NCBI GenBank assembly: GCA_964630665.1
Contig: CAZVVN010000020.1
Location: 1-47,328 of the forward strand
Origin: UBA9619 sp964630665
GTDB lineage: Bacteria > Pseudomonadota > Gammaproteobacteria > Arenicellales > UBA868
DNA: 47,328 bases
Direction of reading: 5' to 3'
Shown piece by piece: positions 1-7,818 of this stretch. The first letter of the stretch is position 1. Each line of letters opens with the position of its first letter. The position numbers and the translations under genes are program-made. The notes below the pieces were generated by a model, which did no database searches, had not been told where the DNA came from, and worked only from the letters and a program-made list of their open reading frames with translations.

Positions 1-247
1 CAGCCTGGTAATCCCCTTCAGGATTTCCGATTCGCAGGCCGGCAACATCCAGCCTGACCTCGGGGAATAACTGGATCGCAAACCTTTCCTCGATGAGCAC
101 AGAGCGATGGAGAACAGAAGAAACCCAACCTGCGACGACCTCACGATGGCGGTTCCAATCGACCCACTGGACGGCCAATACAATCCCCAGCAGAACCAGA
201 AACAGGCAGGCTACTGTCCAGGAAATAACTTTAAGAAGCCGCCCCAA
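1..247 (-). CDS. AsmA-family protein, 5' part only (runs off the window)
   Basis: An open minus-strand frame of 82 codons runs from a TTG at 247 to the window edge. The translation starts with RLLKVISW, followed by one hydrophobic helix (about residues 4-22, ACLFLVLLGIVLAV). It continues with a region ending LFPEVRLDVAGLRIGNPEG, which resembles the N-terminal repeat of AsmA proteins, where a short membrane anchor precedes a periplasmic beta-rich domain. AsmA-like proteins are inner-membrane anchored and linked to phospholipid transport and envelope homeostasis. No ATG is available in frame: TAA lies 10 codons upstream of the TTG, so TTG is the only reasonable start, with a weak ribosome-binding site. 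The gene is divergent from ttcA across 115 bases. The AsmA call is fairly secure; which paralogue it is cannot be told. Confidence 0.72.
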   Translation of the reverse strand, partial: MGRLLKVISWTVACLFLVLLGIVLAVQWVDWNRHREVVAGWVSSVLHRSVLIEERFAIQLFPEVRLDVAGLRIGNPEGDYQA

Positions 248-362
248 GAAAAGTGTTCCGTGTGTATGATTCGCTTATCAGAAATTCGATGCACAACCCT
301 AACACAAAGCAAACTACCACGGCATTGAAGACACTCCATTATCAGGGACTTCGACCAGACCA

Positions 363-1244
363 ATGACCAGGACCAACGCGACTCCCAGCCTTACAATGCG
401 TAAGCTCGAAAAACGTCTCAGGCGTAATACCGGCCGGGCCATCCAGGATTACAACATGATCGAGCGGGGCGATCATGTGATGGTCTGCGTTTCAGGAGGC
501 AAGGATTCATTTACTCTGCTTGACGTTCTTATGCGTCTACAGAAAAAAGCCCCGATCGATTTCTCTCTGACGGCTGTCAACCTCGACCAAAACCAACCGG
601 GGTTTCCAACCGCCGATCTTGAACGCTATCTTTGCGGTACGGGTGTCGATTTCCGAATCATTGACCAGGACACATACAGTATCGTCAGGCGGGTGATACC
701 GTCAGGCAAGACGATGTGTGGGCTGTGTTCAAGGCTGCGCCGAGGCATCCTGTACAGTTTTGCCCGCAAAACAGGGATGACCAAGATCGCACTGGGCCAC
801 CATCGGGATGATATTGTCGAGACGCTTTTCCTGAACATGTTTTATGGCGGCCAGCTCAAATCGATGCCACCTAAACTGCTCAGTGACGATGGTGACAATG
901 TCGTGATCCGTCCACTGGCTTACTGCAGTGAAATAGATATCGCCCGTTATGCCAGCTTACGGGCTTTCCCGATGATTCCGTGTCATCTGTGCGGATCCCA
1001 GGATGATCTGCAGCGCCAGGCGGTCAAGCGGATGCTGGCAGAGTGGGAACAGCAATACCCCGGCCGGATCGCAAACATCTTTCGCAGCATCACCAGCATT
1101 GCTCCAAGCCAACTTGCGGACCCGGCACTGTTTGACTTCAGTGCTCTGGGAGCCAACTATTCGCCTGTGACCTGGCTGCCGGAAGGTGGAGCCATACCGG
1201 AAAGCCTAGCTGAACCGATTGACCACAAGAGTATCAGCGCATGA
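363..1244 (+). CDS. ttcA: tRNA 2-thiocytidine(32) synthetase TtcA
   Basis: TtcA thiolates cytidine 32 of certain tRNAs in the cytoplasm, using ATP and a [4Fe-4S] cluster. The protein has 293 residues, close to the family length of about 300. The PP-loop motif SGGKDS is at residues 44-49. The cluster-binding cysteines are visible as CGLC (119-122), with CHLC at 207-210 supplying the later conserved cysteine. The stretch RRNTGRAIQDYNMIERGD near the N-terminus is typical of the family and fixes the start near the ATG at 363. The stop overlaps the apeB start by four bases (ATGA), so the two are probably co-translated. Confidence 0.95.
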   Translation: MTRTNATPSLTMRKLEKRLRRNTGRAIQDYNMIERGDHVMVCVSGGKDSFTLLDVLMRLQKKAPIDFSLTAVNLDQNQPGFPTADLERYLCGTGVDFRIIDQDTYSIVRRVIPSGKTMCGLCSRLRRGILYSFARKTGMTKIALGHHRDDIVETLFLNMFYGGQLKSMPPKLLSDDGDNVVIRPLAYCSEIDIARYASLRAFPMIPCHLCGSQDDLQRQAVKRMLAEWEQQYPGRIANIFRSITSIAPSQLADPALFDFSALGANYSPVTWLPEGGAIPESLAEPIDHKSISA

Positions 1245-2527
1245 ACAATCAGGATTTCAATAGCGGGCTGCTGGATTTTCTCGGCCGCTCACCCACGCCA
1301 TTCCATGCTGTGGAGCAGATGGCTGAAATGCTGTTGACCGCCAAATTCGTCCGTCTGAAGGAGGATGACCCCTGGCAGCTTGAACCCGAAACAGGCTACT
1401 TCGTGACCCGCAACGGGTCCTCGCTCATTGCACTGCGCACTGGCAGCGGTTCTCCCGGCGAACAAGGTCTGAGATTGATCGGGGCTCACACAGACAGCCC
1501 ATGCCTGAAAGTCAAACCAGTGCCTGAGATGATCCGACACGACTGCTTCCAACTGAGTGTCGAAGTGTATGGCGGCGCCCTGTTGGGCCCCTGGTTCGAC
1601 CGGGATCTGTCGCTTGCAGGTCGGGTAACCGGCCGACTTGAAAACGGTAGCATCGACAGCCGGCTGGTCGACTTCCGCCGCCCGGTCGCAACAGTGCCCA
1701 GCCTTGCGATTCACCTGAACCGACAGGTGCACAGTAACCGAACTCTCAATCCACACAAGGAGGTCATCCTGCTTCTCGGTTCTGATGATCAGGCTGGAGG
1801 CGATTTTCGACAGCTGCTACTCGACCAACTGTGTCGCCAAAACACCGGATCAATTCTTGAGACGATCCTGGATTATGAAATCAGCTGCTATGACACCCAG
1901 CCACCCGCGCTCATCGGCCTGAACAACGACTTCATTGCCTCAGCGCGACTAGACAATCTACTCAGTTGCTACGCCGGCTGCCGCAGCCTGATTGACAGTT
2001 CCACGAAGCGGGGTGCGGTACTGGTCTGCAATGATCACGAGGAGGTCGGCAGTCTTTCAGCCAGTGGCGCCCAGGGACCCTTCCTCCGCTCGCTGCTGGA
2101 GCGACTCTGCGGCACGGGGGAGGCCATGGATCGGGCCATGGATCTCTCGATCCTGGTCTCGGCGGACAATGCTCACGCTGTTCATCCAAATTACGAGGAC
2201 AAGCATGATCCTCAGCACCGCCCTTTACTTAATGGTGGTCCTGTAATCAAGTACAACGCCAATCAGCGCTATGCGACCAACAGCCAAAGCGCGGCTATCT
2301 TCAAAGACCTGTGTCAACAGTTGGACGTTCCAGTGCAGAGCATCGCCATGCGCAGCGACATGGCCTGTGGCAGCACCATCGGCCCGATCACTGCTGCAGA
2401 ACTGGGGGTCAGTACGGTGGATGTCGGTGCGCCGCAGCTGGCGATGCACTCGCTGCGTGAAATGACCGGAAGCCAGGACCCACCGTACCTCTATCGCGCT
2501 CTCAAAGGCTTTCTGGAGCAGTCTTAA
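1241..2527 (+). CDS. apeB: M18-family metallo-aminopeptidase
   Basis: This 428-residue protein is a cytoplasmic zinc aminopeptidase of family M18 (aspartyl aminopeptidase type), which removes N-terminal residues from peptides. Visible metal and catalytic motifs are GAHTDSP (81-87, with His83 and Asp85), SARLDN (234-239), HEEVGS (266-271), the SADNAHAVHPNY block (307-318) and a C-terminal His403 in QLAMHSLREM. All M18 signature blocks are present in order, so it should be active. It overlaps ttcA by four bases, which implies translational coupling. The symbol apeB follows the bacterial M18 naming; substrate preference cannot be told from sequence. Confidence 0.93.
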   Translation: MNNQDFNSGLLDFLGRSPTPFHAVEQMAEMLLTAKFVRLKEDDPWQLEPETGYFVTRNGSSLIALRTGSGSPGEQGLRLIGAHTDSPCLKVKPVPEMIRHDCFQLSVEVYGGALLGPWFDRDLSLAGRVTGRLENGSIDSRLVDFRRPVATVPSLAIHLNRQVHSNRTLNPHKEVILLLGSDDQAGGDFRQLLLDQLCRQNTGSILETILDYEISCYDTQPPALIGLNNDFIASARLDNLLSCYAGCRSLIDSSTKRGAVLVCNDHEEVGSLSASGAQGPFLRSLLERLCGTGEAMDRAMDLSILVSADNAHAVHPNYEDKHDPQHRPLLNGGPVIKYNANQRYATNSQSAAIFKDLCQQLDVPVQSIAMRSDMACGSTIGPITAAELGVSTVDVGAPQLAMHSLREMTGSQDPPYLYRALKGFLEQS

Positions 2528-2562
2528 CTCAGCACGTGGCGAAGGCGACACAAGCCATCGAA

Positions 2563-2591
2563 GCCCCTGGGCTTACGATCCAACCCGGGGC
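2563..2591. terminator. stem-loop between convergent apeB and cytochrome gene
   Basis: GCCCC-T-GGG (2563-2571) can pair with CCC-GGGGC (2584-2591) around a 12-base loop, with one bulged T. It lies in the 149-base gap between two convergent genes. No T-run follows on either strand, so this may be a weak bidirectional or Rho-aided terminator. Confidence 0.3.
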
Positions 2592-2676
2592 ACCGTGGCC
2601 ATTATGAAATAATCCTAATTAACAGAACAGTCTGTGCAGGTGAATACAAACAGAATCTGCTGTTTACGATTGATTC

Positions 2677-3006
2677 TTATTGTGACTGGCTGACCATGTA
2701 ATCCACGGCTATCATGACGTCTTCATCACTCAAGTGTGCAAAGCCACCCTTGGCCGGCATCATCCCGGTGCTGCCCTCAAAACCCTGGATCGCACGTTCA
2801 TAGAGCGTCTCTATACCGAGTTCGATTCGAGGCGCCCAGGCTTCAACGTCTCCCACCTTCGGTGCACCCGCGACCCCGGTCATGTGGCAGGCCATGCACC
2901 CGCTGTTATAAACCGCTTCGCCGTCGGCTGAAACAGCCGGGGTCGGGGCCAGCGCCGTACCAAAAACCACAACGGCAGATACGATAAAACTTCGCAGATT
3001 TGTCAT
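2677..3006 (-). CDS. cytochrome c5-like monohaem cytochrome
   Basis: The product is a small exported c-type cytochrome of 109 residues. A signal peptide (about residues 1-26, ending AVSA) precedes a single haem motif, CMACH (37-41). The distal ligand is probably Met82 or Met83 in GMMPAKGG, the usual cytochrome c5 arrangement. Such proteins carry electrons in the periplasm, here possibly from sulfur oxidation to a terminal oxidase (inference). The ATG at 3006 is chosen over the one at 3012 because GGAG sits seven bases upstream of it. The 244 bases up to prfC probably hold its own promoter, including the TTGGAA repeat. Confidence 0.88.
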   Translation of the reverse strand: MTNLRSFIVSAVVVFGTALAPTPAVSADGEAVYNSGCMACHMTGVAGAPKVGDVEAWAPRIELGIETLYERAIQGFEGSTGMMPAKGGFAHLSDEDVMIAVDYMVSQSQ

Positions 3007-3184
3007 GAACATTCTCCAGAGAAAAAATTAAGGGCGGTAGTCTAACGGACGTCAGGCTGGGTTGGGCACCTGTCCTCACGGAACTTGACCACGGACAAGC
3101 TGAACAGTTGTAGCCGTTGAATGCTCTTCGAGCGATACCTGCTGATACTACCGTTCTAAGTGGTGATTCAGTGAAGCCGTAGGA

Positions 3185-3208
3185 TTGGAATTGGAATTGG
3201 AATTGGAA
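3185..3208. repeat. four tandem copies of TTGGAA plus AT-rich tract
   Basis: Four perfect TTGGAA hexamers run from 3185 to 3208. They are followed by an almost pure A/T stretch to about 3250, directly beside the prfC stop. The tract lies upstream of the cytochrome gene on the minus strand. Whether it is a promoter element, a slippage-prone repeat or neutral is unknown. Confidence 0.8.
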
Positions 3209-3250
3209 AATATTATAGAAGTTATTAATTATATTATTATATAAGTAATC

Positions 3251-4828
3251 CTATAATTCCCGTGTATCCCTGAAATCCACGTCCGGCCATCGCTCGGTGG
3301 CGAGGCGCAGATTGGCTGCGTTGGGGGCGATGTAGGCCAGTGCTCCACTGGCGTCCAACGCCAGATTTTGCCGCGAACGTCGCCTAAATTCCTCCAGATT
3401 ACGCTGATCATCGCAAAAGACCCAGCGGGCAGTGGCGACCGGAACGGCCTCGAAGCTGCACTCTACGCCGTACTCATGGCGCAGTCGGTGTGCCACCACA
3501 TCAAACTGCAGCAGACCGATCGCGCCGAGCACAACTTCATTGGAATCCAGCGGTCTGAACACCTGAGTGGCACCTTCTTCACTCAACTGGTCCAGACCCT
3601 TGTTCAGGGCCTTTGTTCGAAGGGGATCTTTCAGCTGGACGCGCCGGAACAGGTCGGGTGCGAAATTGGGCACACCACTGAATTTAAGATCCTCACCCGC
3701 CGTAAAGGTGTCACCAATGCGAATCGTCCCGTGGTTGTGAAGTCCGATGATGTCACCGGCAAAGGCCGCCTCCGCGGACTCCCGCCGGGATGCAAGGAAG
3801 GTGATGGCCCTGTGAATCTGGGTCGTACGCTCAGCACGCACGTGTCTTAAACGGATGCCGGGCCGGTACGTACCGGAATTGATCCGAACAAATGCAACAC
3901 GGTCATGGTGCGATGGATCCATGTTGGCCTGGATCTTGAACACGAATCCCGTGAACGCTTCCTCGGAACTGTCAACTTCTCGAGAGCCTGCATTCCGGGC
4001 ACCCGGCCAGGGGGCATGATCGACAAATGAGTCAATCAACTCGTCAGTCCCTTCGCCACTCAATGCCGAACCAAAGAAAACCGGTGTCTGCCGGGCTTCC
4101 AGGTAAGCCCGTACATCAAATGGATTGCTGGCCCCAGTGAGCAACTCCACCTCTTCCCGGAGATGATCAGCCTCCGACCCGATTTCATCATCCAGTTCGC
4201 TGCTGGCGAGACCCTGGATGACTCTGGCAGACCCTGTTGACTGGCCGTGGCGTTCAAAAAGATTGACGGTATCGTCATAGATACGGTAGACACCCCGGAA
4301 ATGACGTCCCGTCCCGACCGGCCAGGTCATGGGCGCACACTCAATGCCAAGGACGGATTCAACCTCATCGAGCAGTTCCACGGGCTCGCGACCCTCACGG
4401 TCCAGTTTGTTGACAAAAGTCATGATCGGTGTGGCGCGCAGCCGGCAGACTTCCATCAGTTTGATGGTTCTATCCTCCACACCCTTGGCAACATCAATCA
4501 CCATCAGCGCTGAATCAACCGCCGTCAGGGTCCGGTAAGTATCCTCCGAGAAATCCGCGTGCCCAGGCGTGTCCAGCAGGTTGATGACATGGTTCCGGTA
4601 TTCGAACTGCATGACCGAAGAGGTGACCGAGATACCGCGTTCCTTTTCCATCTTCATCCAATCAGACGTGGCGTAGCGACCGGTCTTGCGGGCCCGCACT
4701 GTGCCCGCTGCCTGAATGGCACCACCGTAGTGGAGAAATTTCTCCGTCAACGTGGTTTTACCCGCATCTGGATGAGAGATGATGGCAAAGGTACGACGAC
4801 GCTTTACCTGACTCAGATAATCGTCCAT
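3251..4828 (-). CDS. prfC: peptide chain release factor 3
   Basis: RF3 is a translational GTPase that recycles RF1 and RF2 from the ribosome after termination. The 525-residue product matches the usual length of about 530. G-domain motifs are P-loop SHPDAGKTT (18-26), DTPGH (86-90) and NKLD (140-143); the stretch KKEKERGISVTSS-like around 58-71 (here KMEKERGISVTSS) is the RF3/EF-G switch I region. The C-terminal half shows the RF3-typical QFDVVAHRL block. It precedes the cytochrome gene and follows the zinc-ribbon gene after 63 bases. Confidence 0.96.
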   Translation of the reverse strand: MDDYLSQVKRRRTFAIISHPDAGKTTLTEKFLHYGGAIQAAGTVRARKTGRYATSDWMKMEKERGISVTSSVMQFEYRNHVINLLDTPGHADFSEDTYRTLTAVDSALMVIDVAKGVEDRTIKLMEVCRLRATPIMTFVNKLDREGREPVELLDEVESVLGIECAPMTWPVGTGRHFRGVYRIYDDTVNLFERHGQSTGSARVIQGLASSELDDEIGSEADHLREEVELLTGASNPFDVRAYLEARQTPVFFGSALSGEGTDELIDSFVDHAPWPGARNAGSREVDSSEEAFTGFVFKIQANMDPSHHDRVAFVRINSGTYRPGIRLRHVRAERTTQIHRAITFLASRRESAEAAFAGDIIGLHNHGTIRIGDTFTAGEDLKFSGVPNFAPDLFRRVQLKDPLRTKALNKGLDQLSEEGATQVFRPLDSNEVVLGAIGLLQFDVVAHRLRHEYGVECSFEAVPVATARWVFCDDQRNLEEFRRRSRQNLALDASGALAYIAPNAANLRLATERWPDVDFRDTREL

Positions 4829-4891
4829 AGAATCCAGAGAGCCACCCGCAAAGGAGCGCGATTATATCGAACACCCGCGCGAGCGGTTTGC

Positions 4892-5395
4892 TTAAGGGTC
4901 GAGTTCGTAAAGCGTTTCGTCGACTCGCGGCGGTAAGTGTTTTCGACGGATGTCATCGATCAACTGTCGTGGCGTGGTCCGGAACAGGCCCCCATCTTGC
5001 AGCGCATCACCCAGGTCCGCCTCGATCTTGCTGGGGTCCTCTCCAGCTTCCAGACGCTGGATCGCTTCATCCATGGTTCCGCCCATTCTCAAGCCACTTG
5101 CATCGAAGAGTCGCCGCATGACACTTGCGGCCTGCCGAGGATCTTCCTCATCCAGATTAGCCAGATCCTGGGACATGGATGCCATTGCCCGTTCCAAACC
5201 AGCCTCGTCAAGATCAGCCGGCAGATCGTCAGCCTCGGTATCTCGGTTACGGGGTGCAGAAAACATCGAAACCTGGCGCGAAAGCACTGATCGGCCACAA
5301 ATCGGGCACTCTGGATGACTGTCGGTGTTTACACGCCGTGAAAAGAAGCTGTAGATCGCATGGCAATCTTTGCAGTAGAACTCGTATATGGGCAT
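4892..5395 (-). CDS. FmdB-type zinc-ribbon protein with long acidic tail
   Basis: The real start is the ATG at 5395, giving MPIYEFYCKDC, the invariant beginning of FmdB-type regulatory zinc ribbons; upstream codons of the longer frame belong to the rimO 3' region. Four cysteines (8, 11, 30, 33) form the zinc site. The remaining 130 or so residues are rich in Asp, Glu and Ala and carry a short segment resembling helical repeats; at 167 residues the protein is longer than most family members (about 70-110). Function in this family is poorly known. It sits between rimO and prfC on the same strand and may be co-transcribed with them. Confidence 0.85.
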   Translation of the reverse strand: MPIYEFYCKDCHAIYSFFSRRVNTDSHPECPICGRSVLSRQVSMFSAPRNRDTEADDLPADLDEAGLERAMASMSQDLANLDEEDPRQAASVMRRLFDASGLRMGGTMDEAIQRLEAGEDPSKIEADLGDALQDGGLFRTTPRQLIDDIRRKHLPPRVDETLYELDP

Positions 5396-5459
5396 GGAAA
5401 CAACTTCCAGAACCTCATCGACACCCTGTTGGGATGAAGGGCCGGCCACTGCTCCTATT

Positions 5460-6833
5460 TTACCGTTGCGCCTCCTCGGATGTCTCTGTGACCTCCCCGG
5501 CACCGGGAACGGGGACCTGCAGGCGCTCTGCACAGAGGTCGTAACTGTCGGCGCCGGTGATTCTGACTCGGGCAAAATCTCCGGATTTAAGTGATCGATC
5601 ACCACGCACCAGAACGACACCATCGACTTCTGGGGATTCACCAACACTGCGTGCGATCACGCCATCGTCTGAGGGACCGTCCACCAGGACGGTGCAGTGG
5701 TCACCGATTCGCCGCTGCAGTCGCTCCGCGGATACCTGCTGTTGTACAGCCATGAACTCCGCCAACCGTTCTTCACGGAGTTGATCAGGGACGGGGTCTG
5801 GAAGGTTGTTGGCCATCGCACCATCTACCGGAGAATAGGCAAAACAACCGACCCGATCGAGTTGCGCCTCACGAATGAATGACAACAGTTCCCTGAACTC
5901 TTGTTCAGTCTCCCCAGGAAAACCAACGATAAAGGTGCTACGAATCACCAGTTCCGGGCATTCTTCCCGCCAACGGTGAATACGGCTAAGGTTGTCCTCG
6001 CTGTTAGCCGGTCTTTTCATCAGCTTCAGAATTCGTGTGCTCGAATGCTGCAACGGCACGTCCAGATAAGGCAGCACTAGGCCTTCTACCATCAGCGAAA
6101 CCAACTCATCGACGTGAGGATATGGGTACACATAGTGCAAGCGTATCCAGATCCCGAGTGCGCCCAACGCCCGGGCTAGATCCGTGATATGAGCGCGTAT
6201 CGGAACACCTCGCTTGAGGTCGGCCTGGTAGCGCAGATCGACGCCATAGGCACTGGTGTCCTGCGAGATTACAAGAAGCTCCTTGACGCCGGCCTCGACC
6301 AGAGCCTCGGCCTCAGAAAGGATCTCTGACATGGAGCGGCTGACCAGCTGTCCCCGCATGGAAGGGATCACACAGAAAGTGCACTTGTGATTACAGCCCT
6401 CGGAGATCTTCAGGTAAGCATAATGGCGGGGAGTAAGCTTGATTCCACCTGGAGGCAGCCCAGTGTAGAAGGGCTCGTGTGGAGGTGGAAGCTGGTCGTG
6501 AATAGCCTCCATGACAGCCTCGCGGGAATTCGGTCCGGTGACTGCTGCCAGAGCAGGGAAACGCCTCCGGAGCTCTTCGGCTCGAGCGCCCAGACAGCCT
6601 GTTACGAGTACCCGTCCGTTCTCATCGAGTGCTTCGGTTATCGCCTCCAGCGACTCATCCACAGCACTCTGGATAAAACCACAGGTGTTGATCACGACGA
6701 GATCAGCGCCCGCGTAATTGTCACAGATGGCATAGCCCTCGGCCCGAAGTTGACTCAGGATACGTTCCGAATCGACCAGCGCTTTGGGGCAGCCCAGACT
6801 GACGAAACCGATGCGTTGACCTCTATCCGCCAT
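5460..6833 (-). CDS. rimO: ribosomal protein S12 methylthiotransferase RimO
   Basis: RimO is a radical-SAM enzyme that adds a methylthio group to the beta carbon of a conserved aspartate in ribosomal protein S12. The N-terminal UPF0004 domain carries Cys15, Cys51 and Cys80 for the auxiliary iron-sulfur cluster. The radical-SAM motif CNHKCTFC (Cys147, Cys151, Cys154) follows, and the last 70 residues fit a TRAM domain. The opening GFVSLGCPKALVDSE distinguishes RimO from the tRNA enzyme MiaB. The length of 457 residues is slightly above the E. coli protein. The start lies 18 bases after the ppsR stop, so both are probably in one transcript. Confidence 0.95.
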   Translation of the reverse strand: MADRGQRIGFVSLGCPKALVDSERILSQLRAEGYAICDNYAGADLVVINTCGFIQSAVDESLEAITEALDENGRVLVTGCLGARAEELRRRFPALAAVTGPNSREAVMEAIHDQLPPPHEPFYTGLPPGGIKLTPRHYAYLKISEGCNHKCTFCVIPSMRGQLVSRSMSEILSEAEALVEAGVKELLVISQDTSAYGVDLRYQADLKRGVPIRAHITDLARALGALGIWIRLHYVYPYPHVDELVSLMVEGLVLPYLDVPLQHSSTRILKLMKRPANSEDNLSRIHRWREECPELVIRSTFIVGFPGETEQEFRELLSFIREAQLDRVGCFAYSPVDGAMANNLPDPVPDQLREERLAEFMAVQQQVSAERLQRRIGDHCTVLVDGPSDDGVIARSVGESPEVDGVVLVRGDRSLKSGDFARVRITGADSYDLCAERLQVPVPGAGEVTETSEEAQR

Positions 6834-6851
6834 GCCGATAGCGTCTTTGGA

Positions 6852-7673
6852 TCAGCCCAGTTCCCGGCGGATCTGCATTCTCTGAAGAATCGTTGTACCG
6901 ATCTCTTCAATGGACATCTGGGTCGTATCAGCAAACGGGATCGAATGACGGCTGAACACAGCCTGGCCCTGTCGAATCTCGTAATCGCATTGCTGCACAT
7001 CGGAATAACGACTGCCGGGCCTGCGTTCCGAGCGGATTTGCTGAAGACGCAGGGGATCTATGGTCAAGCCAAACAGACGCCGGCGGAAAGGACGGAGCAG
7101 TTCGGGCAGGTCCCCATCGGCGAAATCTTCCTCAGTCAGGGGATAGTTCGCGCAAAACAGACCGAAATGTATGGCGAGGTACAAACAGACCGGGGTCTTG
7201 CCCGTTCTGGAAACTCCCACAAGAATCAGGTCCGCACGATTGTAATCATCAATGCTGACGCCATCATCGCAGTCCATCGCATAATGTACGGCGCTGATCC
7301 GGGAGGTATATCGATCAGGGTCGACCACGCCGTGACTGTGACCCACTGTATGGCTAGATTCCGCATTGAGCTCCTTCTCTAGAGGCTTCAGAAACGTACC
7401 AAAAAGATCAACAAAGAACCCATTGGCGCCCTGAACCCGATCACTCAACTCAGTCGTCACGAACGTTGCGAAGACCAGCGGTCTGGCCCCGTCGGTTTCT
7501 CCCGCCTCATTGATCTGGCGAACCGCATCGTCGACCTTCTCATTTGAATCCGCAAACGGCAGCGCCCGGGTGTGAAAATTGACCTCCGGAAACTGCGTCA
7601 ACAGGCTGTGGCTCAGGATCTCTGCGGTAATCCCGGTCCGATCGGAGACGATGAATACGGATCTGTCAGCCAA
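6852..7673 (-). CDS. ppsR: PEP synthase regulatory protein (kinase/pyrophosphorylase)
   Basis: PpsR inactivates PEP synthase by ADP-dependent phosphorylation of a threonine and reactivates it by phosphate-dependent dephosphorylation. The 273-residue product has the family opening FIVSDRTGITAE (about 7-18) and the nucleotide-binding GVSRTGKT (153-160). The start is a TTG at 7673, with GAGG roughly ten bases upstream; no ATG fits the conserved beginning. The gene is divergent from its target ppsA, the usual arrangement, and 145 bases separate them. Confidence 0.95.
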   Translation of the reverse strand: MADRSVFIVSDRTGITAEILSHSLLTQFPEVNFHTRALPFADSNEKVDDAVRQINEAGETDGARPLVFATFVTTELSDRVQGANGFFVDLFGTFLKPLEKELNAESSHTVGHSHGVVDPDRYTSRISAVHYAMDCDDGVSIDDYNRADLILVGVSRTGKTPVCLYLAIHFGLFCANYPLTEEDFADGDLPELLRPFRRRLFGLTIDPLRLQQIRSERRPGSRYSDVQQCDYEIRQGQAVFSRHSIPFADTTQMSIEEIGTTILQRMQIRRELG

Positions 7674-7743
7674 ATCAGTCTAGCCTCGCGTCGGGTTCAT
7701 AAAGCACAATAGGCAATGGACTGAATAGGCCGGTGCGACGATA

Positions 7744-7756
7744 CCCCACGTTGGGG
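7744..7756. promoter_or_regulatory. inverted repeat CCCCA-CGT-TGGGG between ppsR and ppsA
   Basis: A perfect 5-base inverted repeat with a 3-base spacer lies in the 145-base divergent gap. It could be an operator for coordinate control of the pair, but no known regulator site is recognised and chance cannot be excluded. Confidence 0.3.
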
Positions 7757-7818
7757 CTAAATGCAGGATTGGCTGAATGGCAGAACACTGCCCTTATTTT
7801 CTACCAAACGGTGTGTAA

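Noticed and set aside
107..328. 73-codon plus-strand frame before ttcA
   Set aside because: It is antisense to the AsmA-like N-terminus and has no hydrophobic or domain pattern.
6387..7382. 331-codon plus-strand frame across rimO and ppsR
   Set aside because: Antisense to two well-recognised genes, with no recognisable domain or ribosome-binding site.
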